A DNA stretch of 64,000 bases from Lachnospiraceae bacterium UBA7076 (GTDB taxonomy: Bacteria; Bacillota; Clostridia; Lachnospirales; Lachnospiraceae), in NCBI GenBank assembly GCA_002493625.1, contig DKZK01000025.1, forward strand, positions 1 through 64,000, given 5' to 3'. Made by a program: the position numbers and the translations under genes. Shown here piece by piece: positions 34,279 through 43,618 of the stretch (the first letter of the stretch is position 1; every line of letters begins with the position of its first letter). The notes below the pieces were generated by a model that was not told where the DNA came from, ran no database searches, and saw nothing but the letters and a program-made list of their open reading frames with translations.

Positions 34279-35511
34279 ATGATGTATAACACGGACGAAA
34301 TAATTGAAAAAATAATACTTATAAGCGTTGACCCTGACGACGGACAGGACATTGACGCCAATCTGGACGAGCTTGAGGAGCTTATAAAAACTGCAGGCGC
34401 AGTTGTGGTGGGAAGAATGATACAGAAAAAGGAAAGCGTGGATAAGGCCACATATATCGGTTCCGGTAAGACACAGGAGCTGAAGGAGCTTGTGGAGGAG
34501 CTCGGAGCCACAGGCGTGTGCTCGGATGATGAGCTTAGCCCTATGCAGATTAAAAATCTTGAGGAGCTTACAGATACAAAAATCATTGACCGTACAACGG
34601 TCATATTGGATATTTTCGCATCAAGGGCGTCCACAAAAGAGGGCAAAATACAGATTGAGCTTGCGCAGCTTAAGTACCGATCATCGAGGCTTGTTGGAAT
34701 GAGAAGCTCCCTGTCAAGGCTTGGCGGAGGTATCGGAACAAGAGGACCGGGTGAAAAAAAGCTTGAGGTTGACAGGCGTGTAATAAGGGAGCGTATCGCG
34801 CAGCTTCAGAGGGAGCTTGAGGACGTAAAGCAGCACAGGGAGGTAATGCGCAAGCAGCGTATCAATGGAAGTCTTCCCGTGGTTGCCATTGTGGGCTATA
34901 CAAATGCAGGAAAATCAACGCTTTTAAATCATCTTACCCTTGCGGGGGTTCTGGAGGAGGATAAGCTGTTTGCCACGCTTGACCCTACCTCAAGAAATTA
35001 TACTCTCAGCAACGGTCAGGAAATAATCATAACCGATACGGTAGGTTTTATAAAAAAGCTGCCTCATCATCTGATAAATGCATTCCGCTCAACTCTGGAG
35101 GAGGCAAAGTACGCAGATATTATTCTCCATGTTGTTGACATATCCAACCCAAATGCAGATGAGCAGATTGCCACTGTATATGAGACCTTAGGCAGGCTGG
35201 GAATACAGGATAAGCCTGTCATAACCGCATTTAACAAGACGGATAAGGTGGATGAGCTGCCTGTCATAAAGGACTTTAAGGCGGATGAAACCGTGTATAT
35301 TGCCGCAAAGCATGAGACGGGGCTTGATAAGCTCTCCGCAGCAATTGAAGCTGAGGTCTTAAAGAGCAGAAATTATATTGAGAAGCTGATTCCTTACAGT
35401 GATGCAGGCATTATAAACCGTATCAGAAAATCGGGAAATATATTAGAGGAAGACTACAGAGAGGACGGTATATATATCAGGGCATACGCAGACAAATCCA
35501 TTGATATATAG
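34279..35511 (+). CDS. hflX: GTPase HflX
   Basis: 410 residues. The N-terminal HflX domain (about 1-185; DKATYIGSGKTQELKELVEE, FASRASTKEGKIQIELAQLK, GPGEKKLEVDRR) is followed by a TRAFAC GTPase domain with P-loop GYTNAGKSTLLNHL, G3 DTVGFI and G4 FNKTDKV. HflX splits stalled ribosomes in bacteria under heat and other stress. Start at ATG 34279 (adjacent ATG 34282) with a poor ribosome binding site. It is close (about 2.2 kb) to the TetM/Rae1-like fusion, another ribosome-directed GTPase. Length is within the normal range. Confidence 0.95.
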   Translation: MMYNTDEIIEKIILISVDPDDGQDIDANLDELEELIKTAGAVVVGRMIQKKESVDKATYIGSGKTQELKELVEELGATGVCSDDELSPMQIKNLEELTDTKIIDRTTVILDIFASRASTKEGKIQIELAQLKYRSSRLVGMRSSLSRLGGGIGTRGPGEKKLEVDRRVIRERIAQLQRELEDVKQHREVMRKQRINGSLPVVAIVGYTNAGKSTLLNHLTLAGVLEEDKLFATLDPTSRNYTLSNGQEIIITDTVGFIKKLPHHLINAFRSTLEEAKYADIILHVVDISNPNADEQIATVYETLGRLGIQDKPVITAFNKTDKVDELPVIKDFKADETVYIAAKHETGLDKLSAAIEAEVLKSRNYIEKLIPYSDAGIINRIRKSGNILEEDYREDGIYIRAYADKSIDI

Positions 35512-35519
35512 CTATTTTT

Positions 35520-36956
35520 ATGGAATTACCAAAGACATTTGAAACAAATATGAGAGCGCTTCTTGGCGACGAATACGAGAAATATGCGGAATGTCTTGAA
35601 AAGCCTATGTTTCATGGCATAAGAATTAATACCATGAAAATCAGCGTTTCGGACTTTCTCAAAATAAATCCCTTTCATTTAAAAGCCGTGCCATGGTGTG
35701 AAAACGGCTTTTATTATGATGAGAAGCTTGATAAGCCCTCCAAGCACCCTTATTACTATGCAGGGCTTTATTATATTCAGGAGCCAAGCGCAATGACGCC
35801 TGCAAATGTGCTTCCGGTATGTAACCATGACCGGATTCTGGATTTATGCGCGGCGCCCGGCGGCAAGTCAACGGAGCTCGGAGCAAAATTAAACGGAACG
35901 GGGCTTCTGGTTTCCAATGACATAAGCGCTTCAAGGGCAAAGGCACTGCTGAAAAATATTGAACTTTTTGGCATCGGAAATGCCCTTGTCATAAGTGAAG
36001 CGCCCCATAAGCTTAAGGAGCGTTTTTTTGAATACTTTGATAAAATACTGATTGACGCCCCCTGTTCGGGAGAGGGCATGTTCCGCAAATCAGCTTCCAT
36101 GATTACGGCGTGGTCGGATGATAAAAACGAAAGCTTTGCAAAGCTTCAGAGGGAGATTGCAGGCTATGCGGTCGATATGCTTAAGCCGGGCGGCAAGCTT
36201 GTCTATTCTACCTGTACATTTTCACCTATGGAAAATGAGCAGTCGGTTGAGTACATGCTTTCCCTTGATGAAAGGCTTTCCCTGTGTGAATTTGACCGTT
36301 GGGAGGAGTTTGACGGAGGGCATCCCGAGTGGGGAACCACAAAGAATGACGACCTGAAAAAATGTGTCAGGCTCTGGCCACACAGATTGGACGGTGAGGG
36401 ACATTTTGTATGTCTTGTGAAAAAAGGGAATGAAGCTGACAGGCAGGCGGATAATGAAAGGGCAGGCAGCGGAATGTTGGATGACGGAATAGCAGATAGC
36501 GGAAGCATGGCTGCATATATGAAAGGCTCATACAAAATAAAGGCTTCCAAGCTGCCGGATGAAATTACAGAATTTTTTAAAGGGTTTAACTGCGCATTTG
36601 ATTTTTCACGCATGGAGGTGTCGCAGGACAAGCTTTACTATATACCTGAGTGCTTTCCTGAGGTTAAGGGACTCAGAATATTACGCTGCGGTCTTTATGT
36701 TGGAGAGATAAAGAAAAAACGCTTTGAGCCAAGTCAGGCGTTTGCCATGTCGCTTTCCGGCGATGCTTACAAAAATACCGTTAATTTATCCTGCGACGAT
36801 ATCAGAGTAACAAAATACCTGAAGGGCGAGACAATAGAGGCGGAGGGCAAAAATGGCTGGGCACTTGTTCTGGTTGACGGCTATTCTCTGGGCTGGGGAA
36901 AGCTTGCTAACGGCATCCTGAAAAATAAATATCTTCCGGGTTGGAGGCTTACTTAA
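35520..36956 (+). CDS. RsmF-like rRNA m5C methyltransferase (RsmB/NOP family)
   Basis: 478 residues. A SAM-binding Rossmann domain with LDLCAAPGGKSTELG, DAPCSGEGMFRK and the catalytic cysteine motif YSTCTFSPMENEQ (both family cysteines are present), following an N-terminal RNA-binding extension. The C-terminal part (about 335-478) resembles the PUA-like/N-terminal RsmF extension (LRCGLYVGEIKKKRFEPSQA). It methylates cytosine in rRNA; which position is not determinable here. It begins 9 bases after hflX and its stop overlaps the start of the following gene. Confidence 0.9.
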   Translation: MELPKTFETNMRALLGDEYEKYAECLEKPMFHGIRINTMKISVSDFLKINPFHLKAVPWCENGFYYDEKLDKPSKHPYYYAGLYYIQEPSAMTPANVLPVCNHDRILDLCAAPGGKSTELGAKLNGTGLLVSNDISASRAKALLKNIELFGIGNALVISEAPHKLKERFFEYFDKILIDAPCSGEGMFRKSASMITAWSDDKNESFAKLQREIAGYAVDMLKPGGKLVYSTCTFSPMENEQSVEYMLSLDERLSLCEFDRWEEFDGGHPEWGTTKNDDLKKCVRLWPHRLDGEGHFVCLVKKGNEADRQADNERAGSGMLDDGIADSGSMAAYMKGSYKIKASKLPDEITEFFKGFNCAFDFSRMEVSQDKLYYIPECFPEVKGLRILRCGLYVGEIKKKRFEPSQAFAMSLSGDAYKNTVNLSCDDIRVTKYLKGETIEAEGKNGWALVLVDGYSLGWGKLANGILKNKYLPGWRLT

Positions 36957-37532
36957 ATGAAAAAGCATGAAAAGGGCGAATACGGATATCTGAAATATTA
37001 CAGGCTGTGCAAGCTTATCGGCGTCATTGTATTTACTGCAATGATAGAATTTATCGTTATAACAATGCTGCTCTTATGGGGTTCAACAAGCAGGGTTATT
37101 GTAGTTTTTGCAATTCTTTTGTCACTTCCCCTTGCAAAGTTTTTTATCGCGTTTATTATGTGTGTAAAATTCAAGCCCCTTGACGAGGCAGATTATGCAA
37201 GCATCAGGGACAATGTTAAAAATGAACATGGCATTTTGCTTTATGATGTTGCCATTTCAAGATATGAGGGAATGAAATTTTATCAGTCCATATGTGTAAA
37301 AAACGGGAAAATATGCGCCCTTGCAATGGATAAACATTTTGAGGAAAACAAAAAGAACTATGAAAAATGGCTTGAGGGCTGCCTTTCTGACAGCAAATAC
37401 AATTATTCCATATATGTTTTTGACGACATAAAGGCATATATTAAAAAGGCGGATTCCATAAGCGAGGCAAATGACAGAAACAGGAGCGTGGATAAGCATA
37501 TAGCTAAAATAATTTTAGAGATGAGTATTTAA
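36957..37532 (+). CDS. Small membrane protein, unknown
   Basis: A 191-residue protein with a basic N-terminus and two membrane helices (about 14-36 and 42-64) followed by a soluble C-terminal part (about 70-191; KPLDEADYASIRDNVKNEHG, ISRYEGMKFYQSICVKNGKI). The family is not recognised; the arrangement resembles DUF-type proteins that sit beside rRNA-modification genes. It starts directly at the stop of the methyltransferase gene and ends 10 bases before the pseudouridine synthase gene, so these form one operon. No catalytic motif seen. Confidence 0.55.
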   Translation: MKKHEKGEYGYLKYYRLCKLIGVIVFTAMIEFIVITMLLLWGSTSRVIVVFAILLSLPLAKFFIAFIMCVKFKPLDEADYASIRDNVKNEHGILLYDVAISRYEGMKFYQSICVKNGKICALAMDKHFEENKKNYEKWLEGCLSDSKYNYSIYVFDDIKAYIKKADSISEANDRNRSVDKHIAKIILEMSI

Positions 37533-37541
37533 GGGTGGATT

Positions 37542-38660
37542 ATGAGAGAGCTTAAAATTTCAGGAAACGATGCAGGTCAAAGATTAAATAAATATCTGAT
37601 GAAATATCTGGATAAAGCGCCATCCTCCTTTGTATATAAAATGCTTCGGAAGAAGAATATCACATTAAACGGCAAAAAAGCGGCGGGAGATGAAATACTT
37701 GAAGATAACGATATTGTAACGCTTTTTTTGTCCGAGGAGACAATCGATAAATTTAAAAAGAATAGTAAAATTTTTGCTGCTTCAAATTCGGATAATGGGG
37801 CAGATAAGAAAAAAGAAAATAATACAAATCAAAATAATGCAAGCCTTAAAATTTTATACAAGACAAATGATATTCTTGCAGTTCACAAGGATGCAGGCGT
37901 GCTCTCACAAAAGGCAAAAGCAGATGATTACAGTATGAATGAACAGATAATCGAATACTGCCAAAAGGAGGGTATTGTGGCTTCCGGCAGCACATTTAAG
38001 CCTTCCGTGTGCAATCGTCTGGACAGAAACACCTCAGGCATTATTCTTGCGGGAATATCCCTTAGGGGAAGCCAGTATCTGTCAAAGCTTTTAAGGACAC
38101 GCGAGGTTGAAAAATACTACTTTGCAGTTGTAAAGGGTATAATGGATCAGGAAACGGAGCAGAAGGCATATATAACAAAGGACAACGGCAAAAATGTGTC
38201 GGAGCTTGTAGATACGAAGGAATTTGCGGAGAAATTTGCAGATGATTTTGTTACCCCAAAAGATGATACAGAAAAAATAATGCCGGATATGACACAAAAT
38301 GTGATGCGGAATATAACACCAAATATAAAGAAAAAAACAATTAATCGAAAAGAGGACTACGATTATATTGAGACATATTTCACGCCCATAAGCAACAACG
38401 GAACATATACTTTACTTAAAATCCACCTGATTACGGGAAAATCCCATCAGATAAGGGCGGGGCTGAAAGCGATAGGTTATCCCATAATAGGAGATTACAA
38501 GTACGGAGACGCTGCCGTCAATGCTTATTTCAGACATAAATACGGCTTAAAAAGCCAGCTTCTTCACGCGGGACAGGTTATTTTGCCTGATAAAACCGTA
38601 ATAGACGACCCGTTACCGAAGCTTTTTCAGGATATATGCAAGGGCGAGCATTTGGAGTAA
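37542..38660 (+). CDS. RluA-family pseudouridine synthase
   Basis: 372 residues: an N-terminal S4 domain (about 1-65; AGQRLNKYLMKYLDKAPSSF and KMLRKKNITLNGKKA) and the catalytic domain (about 95-372) with NRLDRNTSGIIL (catalytic Asp), the EKYYFAVVKGI strand and IHLITGKSHQIRAGL. It isomerises uridine in rRNA or tRNA. About 60 residues between the catalytic centre and the TLLKIHLITG strand (about 210-275; EKIMPDMTQNVMRN region) are longer and less conserved than in standard members. ATG 37542 follows GGGTGG. Confidence 0.9.
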   Translation: MRELKISGNDAGQRLNKYLMKYLDKAPSSFVYKMLRKKNITLNGKKAAGDEILEDNDIVTLFLSEETIDKFKKNSKIFAASNSDNGADKKKENNTNQNNASLKILYKTNDILAVHKDAGVLSQKAKADDYSMNEQIIEYCQKEGIVASGSTFKPSVCNRLDRNTSGIILAGISLRGSQYLSKLLRTREVEKYYFAVVKGIMDQETEQKAYITKDNGKNVSELVDTKEFAEKFADDFVTPKDDTEKIMPDMTQNVMRNITPNIKKKTINRKEDYDYIETYFTPISNNGTYTLLKIHLITGKSHQIRAGLKAIGYPIIGDYKYGDAAVNAYFRHKYGLKSQLLHAGQVILPDKTVIDDPLPKLFQDICKGEHLE

Positions 38661-38737
38661 TATGGAAGCCGGCATTACAAATGGAAAAATTGTAATACTA
38701 TATATAGTGAAAGTGCTGAGAAAGGCAGGAAAATAAT

Positions 38738-39202
38738 ATGGGAAAAAGCAAAAAAATAAAGATTGAATTGTTTCCATTAGAAAAAATGGTATTTGATGGG
38801 AAAGAAATATATCTTGGAGATAATAAAGAACATATTATGGAATTGTTAGGTAATCCGGAAGATATTTTTGAACAATACGGAGGCGGAATCTGGCGTCACT
38901 ATTATTATGATTCGGAATTGGCGTTAGATTTCGATGAAAATGGCAAGCTTACGTTTATAGAATTTCTTGCCGGACATGAAGGAACATTGAAACCATTTAT
39001 TTATGGTATATCTGCATTTGATACTGACATGGATGAGCTGGTTACTGTTTTATCTGAACACAACAATGATCGTATTGATGACAGTGAAATTGATTCCTAT
39101 GGTTTTTTAGGCATTAGTGTAGGAATCTGGAAATCTGATGATGATGACGAGGAAGACTATTGGACAACAATAGGAATAGGCATAAAAAATTACTACTCAT
39201 AA
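38738..39202 (+). CDS. Acidic protein of unknown function, immunity-like
   Basis: A 154-residue acidic protein with many aromatics (RHYYYDSELALDFDENGKLT, EDYWTTIGIGIKNYYS), no membrane segment. The EGGIWRHYYYD-type beta pattern and high Asp/Glu recall bacterial immunity proteins, but no toxin gene is adjacent, so this is only a suggestion. It is AT-richer than its neighbours. Its start (ATG 38738) has weak AGGCAGGAAA; it lies in a 575-base gap between the pseudouridine synthase and recU, with no recognisable mobile element. Confidence 0.6.
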   Translation: MGKSKKIKIELFPLEKMVFDGKEIYLGDNKEHIMELLGNPEDIFEQYGGGIWRHYYYDSELALDFDENGKLTFIEFLAGHEGTLKPFIYGISAFDTDMDELVTVLSEHNNDRIDDSEIDSYGFLGISVGIWKSDDDDEEDYWTTIGIGIKNYYS

Positions 39203-39238
39203 GGTTAATGCTGTCGGGCAATATAGGTAGGAGAAAAA

Positions 39239-39769
39239 ATGGCAACGTGGAACTCAAGAGGCTTAAGGGGATCAACCCTTGAGGAGCTTATAAACCATAC
39301 AAATGAATTATACAGGGAAAAGGGGCTTGCCCTTGTACAGAAAATTCCCACACCCATAACGCCTGTTAAAATAGACAAGGAAAACGGAAATATTTCACTT
39401 GCTTATTTTGAAAAGGACTCAACCGTTGATTATATAGGGGTTGTTCAGGGTGTTCCTGTCTGCTTTGATGCAAAGGAATGCGCCACGGACACCTTTAATA
39501 TGCGAAATATCCATGAGCATCAGATTGCGTTTATGCGTGATTTTGAAAAGCAGCAGGGCATAAGCTTTCTTATTATAATGTTTACGGCAAGAAATGATTT
39601 TTACTATATGAGATTTTCCGAGCTTGAGGAATACATAAAACGTATCAGTCAGGGGCATCCTAAGAATTTTAAGTATGAGGAGCTTTCGGATGAATATTTC
39701 ATAAAGCAGGAGCAGGGAGCCCTTGTTCACTATTTAAAGGGCTTACAATCAGATTTAAAGGAGAGATAA
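39239..39769 (+). CDS. recU: Holliday junction resolvase RecU
   Basis: 176 residues with the RecU pattern: NSRGLRGSTLEELINHTNEL, VDYIGVVQGVPVCFDAKECA (DxK-like catalytic core; Asp/Glu/Lys), MRNIHEHQIAFM and FYYMRFSELEEYI. RecU resolves recombination intermediates and modulates RecA in Firmicutes. The AGGAG site is 8 bases before the ATG. It is followed by nadE after 1 base, as in several Clostridia. Length is normal. Confidence 0.95.
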   Translation: MATWNSRGLRGSTLEELINHTNELYREKGLALVQKIPTPITPVKIDKENGNISLAYFEKDSTVDYIGVVQGVPVCFDAKECATDTFNMRNIHEHQIAFMRDFEKQQGISFLIIMFTARNDFYYMRFSELEEYIKRISQGHPKNFKYEELSDEYFIKQEQGALVHYLKGLQSDLKER

Positions 39770-39770
39770 G

Positions 39771-41735
39771 ATGTTTGATTATTACAGGGTATGCACGGCG
39801 GTGCCGGACGTAAGGGTTGCAGACGTGGAATATAATACGGAACGTATTCTTGATATGATAAAAAAGGCGCAGGAGCAGAAAGCTGACGTTATATGCTTTC
39901 CGGAGCTTTGTATAACGGGCTATACGTGCGGCGATTTGTTTTTTCAGGAAATACTTCTTGAAAAATGCAAATCCGCAATGGGACGCATACTTGAGGAAAC
40001 CGCAGACCTTGACATGGTGATTGCCATAGGCGCTCCATGCAAAATGGAGCATCAGCTTTTCAACGGCGCATACATTTTGCACAAAGGAATGATATGCGGC
40101 ATCAATATCAAGTCCTTTATCCCCAATTATAATGAGTTTTATGAGAAACGGTGGTTTTCCTATGCAGGCGACCTTGAGAGCGGGGAAGTAATTTCGTCTG
40201 ATGTTGCCGCCTGTGGAGATGACTATGTTGTGCCTGTAGGAAACAACATTATATATAATTTTGGCGGAAATCTTATAGTCGGCACGGAAATATGCGAGGA
40301 TATGTGGGCGCCTATATCGCCGTCAACCTGGCAGACCGTTTCGGGCGCAGAGCTTATTTTAAATCTTTCTGCAAGTAATGACACAATCGGAAAGCGTGAA
40401 TTCAGACGCAATCTTGTAAAGAGCAAGTCCGTCTCGCTTATGTGCACCTATGTGTATACTTCTGCGGGAGCAGGTGAATCAACGACGGATCTGGTTTTTT
40501 CAGGACATTCCATGATTGTGGAAAACGGACGTGTCCTGAAGGAAAATAAAACCATTGCAGATAATGACTATATGCTTGTCTGTGACATTGACATGGGAAA
40601 AATACGGGCTGACAGGCTTAAGGGAAAAACCTACAAGGATGCTTACTCCGCCTACTGTAAAAATAATGATATAAGAGAAATATATGTGAGGAACGCCATG
40701 CTTGGGTCTGACGGAAGCCTTTACGGCATTCCGAAACACCCGTTTATTCCTGAAAATGAAAATAAACGCCTTGAGCGCTGCAACGATATATTTAAAATGC
40801 AGGTAAGGGGACTTGCCAAGCGTCTTGGTGTTACAGGGGGAAAAATGGTTGTAGGCGTATCCGGAGGCATGGACTCGACCCTTACGCTTCTTGTATGCGC
40901 AAAAACCTTAAAGGAGCTTGGTCTTCCGATGAGCAACCTTGTGGGAATTACAATGCCTGCATTTGGAACAAGCGACAGAACGTACAACAATTCCCTTAAG
41001 CTTATGGAAACGCTTGGCATTGAAACCAAAACCATTTCCATCAAGGACGCCTGCCTTAAGCATTATGAGGATATCGGCCATGACGTGGAAATCAAGGACG
41101 TAACCTTTGAAAACGTGCAGGCAAGGGAGCGGACGCAGGTGCTTATGGACTATGCAAACAGAATAGGGGCAATCGTTGTGGGAACGGGAGATTTAAGCGA
41201 GCTTGCTCTTGGCTGGTGTACCTACAACGCAGACCAGATGAGCATGTACGGCGTAAATGCAAGCATACCGAAAACCCTTGTGAAATGGATGATTGACAGC
41301 GTAATCTGTCATAATATTTTTCCGGAAAGCACAGAGGTGCTTCGGGACATTATAGCTACGCCTATAAGCCCTGAGCTTCTTCCGCCTGACAAGGAGGGTA
41401 ACATCGCCCAGAAAACCGAAGATTTTGTCGGTCCGTATGAGCTTCACGATTTCTTTATGTATTATATTATAAGATACGGCTTTTCGCCTAAAAAAATATA
41501 TCACATGGCGGTAAGGGCATTTAACGGCTTATATGACGGTAATACACTACTGAAATGGCTGAAGATTTTTTACGGCAGATTTTTCTCCCAGCAGTTTAAA
41601 CGGAGCTGTATGCCTGACGGCGTAAAGGTTGGAAGCGTATGCCTTTCACCGAGAGGAGACTGGCGTATGCCAAGCGATGCTTCGGCAAATGCATGGCTTG
41701 ATGAGCTTGCGGAGCTTGAGAATGAAAATGCTTAA
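39771..41735 (+). CDS. nadE: NAD+ synthase, glutamine-dependent
   Basis: 654 residues: an N-terminal nitrilase-type glutaminase (about 1-280; catalytic Glu in CFPELCITGYTCGD, Lys in the NGRVLKE-type strand, Cys in GTEICEDMWAP) and a C-terminal PP-loop synthetase (GVSGGMDSTLTLL, VGTGDLSELALGW, DEMGLY-like ADQMSMYGV). It converts nicotinic acid adenine dinucleotide to NAD+, using ammonia from glutamine. AAAGGAG 8 bases before the ATG; the stop lies inside the next gene (starts 41722). Confidence 0.96.
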   Translation: MFDYYRVCTAVPDVRVADVEYNTERILDMIKKAQEQKADVICFPELCITGYTCGDLFFQEILLEKCKSAMGRILEETADLDMVIAIGAPCKMEHQLFNGAYILHKGMICGINIKSFIPNYNEFYEKRWFSYAGDLESGEVISSDVAACGDDYVVPVGNNIIYNFGGNLIVGTEICEDMWAPISPSTWQTVSGAELILNLSASNDTIGKREFRRNLVKSKSVSLMCTYVYTSAGAGESTTDLVFSGHSMIVENGRVLKENKTIADNDYMLVCDIDMGKIRADRLKGKTYKDAYSAYCKNNDIREIYVRNAMLGSDGSLYGIPKHPFIPENENKRLERCNDIFKMQVRGLAKRLGVTGGKMVVGVSGGMDSTLTLLVCAKTLKELGLPMSNLVGITMPAFGTSDRTYNNSLKLMETLGIETKTISIKDACLKHYEDIGHDVEIKDVTFENVQARERTQVLMDYANRIGAIVVGTGDLSELALGWCTYNADQMSMYGVNASIPKTLVKWMIDSVICHNIFPESTEVLRDIIATPISPELLPPDKEGNIAQKTEDFVGPYELHDFFMYYIIRYGFSPKKIYHMAVRAFNGLYDGNTLLKWLKIFYGRFFSQQFKRSCMPDGVKVGSVCLSPRGDWRMPSDASANAWLDELAELENENA

Positions 41736-42405
41736 TAAAGAAGATGTGAAAGAATACAACATAAGCGTTGGTATGGCTTTTCTTCTGACGGCTGCATATT
41801 TTGGATTGATGCTCTTTTATACATTTCTGGACGTGGTGTTCTGGAGAAAAATTGCTCCCGGGTATTCAGATATACTAAACATTATTACCATAGCAATATG
41901 TATATGTATTTTTGTTTTACTGCTAAGGAAAACAGGCTATAAGCTGCAATTATTTTCCAATATAAGTTTTGGGGGAATTTTATTGGCACTTTGCTGTTCC
42001 ATATTGTTTTTTCTGCTGCTTGATAAATGCTTAGACCCTGTTTTTGAAGGGATGTTCCCACAGAGTGAGCAGGATTATCAGGAAGCAATTGAAGGCTTGA
42101 TAAAATCGCCGGTAACAAGTCTGATTCAGGTATGTCTGCTCGCTCCTTTTATCGAGGAAATACTTATGAGGGGCGTTGTTTTAGGCGGATTAAAGAATAC
42201 ATATGGAGTTGTGAGGGCTTTATTCATTTCCTCTGCCTTGTTTGGTTTACTGCATTTTAATATGGTACAGACCTTGTCGGCTTTTGTGTGCGGTATGATT
42301 TTAGGGCTGCTTTATATAAAAACAGATTGCATATTTTGCTGTATGATTGCGCATTGCGGTTACAACCTGATTTCATATTGTGTTTTAATTTTGCCATATA
42401 TATAG
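41722..42405 (+). CDS. CPBP-family intramembrane glutamic endopeptidase
   Basis: A protein of 227 residues from ATG 41722 (GGAG 7 bases upstream; overlaps nadE by 14 bases) with about six membrane helices. The CPBP/Abi motifs are all present: EEILMRG (EExxxR), FGLLHF and HCGYN. These intramembrane proteases process CaaX-like or bacteriocin-related substrates, and some give self-immunity. The next gene is an isochorismatase family hydrolase after 11 bases, so a common transcript is likely; the substrate is unknown. Confidence 0.88.
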   Translation: MKMLNKEDVKEYNISVGMAFLLTAAYFGLMLFYTFLDVVFWRKIAPGYSDILNIITIAICICIFVLLLRKTGYKLQLFSNISFGGILLALCCSILFFLLLDKCLDPVFEGMFPQSEQDYQEAIEGLIKSPVTSLIQVCLLAPFIEEILMRGVVLGGLKNTYGVVRALFISSALFGLLHFNMVQTLSAFVCGMILGLLYIKTDCIFCCMIAHCGYNLISYCVLILPYI

Positions 42406-42416
42406 GAGGACAATTT

Positions 42417-42959
42417 ATGATTTTATTGGTGGTAGATACTCAAAAAGGTATTATGGATGACAGGCTGTATGAGTTTGAAAAAGTGAGAGGAAATATAAAG
42501 CTGCTTATTTCCGAGGCGAGAAAAAATAACATTGAGGTTGTATTTGTCAGACATGACGACGGACCGGGGACAGGCTTTTCAAAGGGGGATGATGACTTTG
42601 AAATTTTTTCGGAGTTCGGACCGCTTGAAGGCGAAAAAATATTTGACAAGACCGTAAACAGCGCTTTGCATAAAATGACAGGACTTACAGACTATTTGGA
42701 TGGAAAGGGCATAAAAAGCATTATGGTAGTAGGTTTACAGACAGATTTCTGTATAGACGCCACAATCAAAAGCGGTTTTGACCACGGTTATAAAATGATT
42801 ATACCTGAATATTCAAATTCAACCTTTGACAATTGTTTTTTTGATAAGGAAACTGCATATAAATATTTTAATGAATTGATATGGAAGGACAGATATGGGG
42901 AGACTGTCACCATTGAAAAAGCGGTTGAGATGATTAAAAATCAAAATTTAGATAAATAG
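42417..42959 (+). CDS. Isochorismatase-family cysteine hydrolase
   Basis: 180 residues from ATG 42417 (AGGAGG 9 bases upstream). The catalytic triad of the family is visible: Asp in LLVVDTQKGIM, Lys in FDKTVNSAL and Cys in VVGLQTDFCIDAT (nicotinamidase/isochorismatase-type). The natural substrate cannot be told. Being close to nadE, a nicotinamidase-like role in NAD salvage is a thought, but the metal site of true nicotinamidases is not seen, so it is left open. Confidence 0.88.
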   Translation: MILLVVDTQKGIMDDRLYEFEKVRGNIKLLISEARKNNIEVVFVRHDDGPGTGFSKGDDDFEIFSEFGPLEGEKIFDKTVNSALHKMTGLTDYLDGKGIKSIMVVGLQTDFCIDATIKSGFDHGYKMIIPEYSNSTFDNCFFDKETAYKYFNELIWKDRYGETVTIEKAVEMIKNQNLDK

Positions 42960-43006
42960 GGCGTTTTGCAAACGGCTATCCGGATAAATAAAGGAGCAGA
43001 TACATT

Positions 43007-43615
43007 ATGGAGTTTAATATCAATAACTTAAAGTGGACAAGAAAGCCGAAGGATTACACCATTACTGCGGAAAAAATAGAGATTGTCACCAATCCCTACA
43101 CGGATTTATGGCAGAGAACATATTATCATTTTCGCAATGATAATGCTCCTGTACTTCAAATGCGTACAAAGGAGAAGTATTTTTCTTTTACAGTGAAAAC
43201 TGATTTTGACAGCAAGCATCGCTTCGACCAATGTGGAATCGTTTTATATCTGGACAGCGAAAACTGGCTGAAAGCCTCAATAGAATATGAAAATGATATT
43301 TTTCAGCATTTGGGAAGCGTTGTCACAAATAATGGATATTCTGACTGGGCAACAACCGAAATAGATGCGCAAATAAAATCCATGTGGTACAGACTTAGCC
43401 GCAGAGAGGAGGACTTTTGCGTAGAATGTTCCGCTGACGGACATCATTTTCAGCAAATGAGGATATGCCATATGTGGAAAGCCGCAGATGAGGTTAATTT
43501 TGGTATTTATGCCTGTAGCCCTGAGGATTCCTCCTTTCAGGCAGTATTCAGTAACTTTGAAATGACGGAATGTAAATGGCAGGCGCATAACGGACAGGCG
43601 CCTGATGAGGTGTAA
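43007..43615 (+). CDS. DUF1349 family protein
   Basis: 202 residues forming a beta-sandwich typical of DUF1349, a concanavalin-like (LamG-like) domain: LWQRTYYHFRNDNAPVL, KYFSFTVKTDFDSKHRFDQ, CGIVLYLDSENWLKASIEYE, NFGIYACSPEDSSFQAVFSN. Its function is not established; some members are encoded with sugar metabolism. AAGGAG lies 8 bases before the ATG. It is 47 bases downstream of the hydrolase and 3 before a small nucleotide-binding-like gene. Confidence 0.85.
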   Translation: MEFNINNLKWTRKPKDYTITAEKIEIVTNPYTDLWQRTYYHFRNDNAPVLQMRTKEKYFSFTVKTDFDSKHRFDQCGIVLYLDSENWLKASIEYENDIFQHLGSVVTNNGYSDWATTEIDAQIKSMWYRLSRREEDFCVECSADGHHFQQMRICHMWKAADEVNFGIYACSPEDSSFQAVFSNFEMTECKWQAHNGQAPDEV

Positions 43616-43618
43616 AAA

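Noticed and set aside
36600..37000. tRNA or rRNA genes anywhere in the window
   Set aside because: No cloverleaf with a proper T-loop or conserved rRNA segments was found in the intergenic regions.
41629..41721. Longer start for the CPBP protease
   Set aside because: This segment lies within the nadE coding sequence and has no initiation site; ATG 41722 with GGAG is better.
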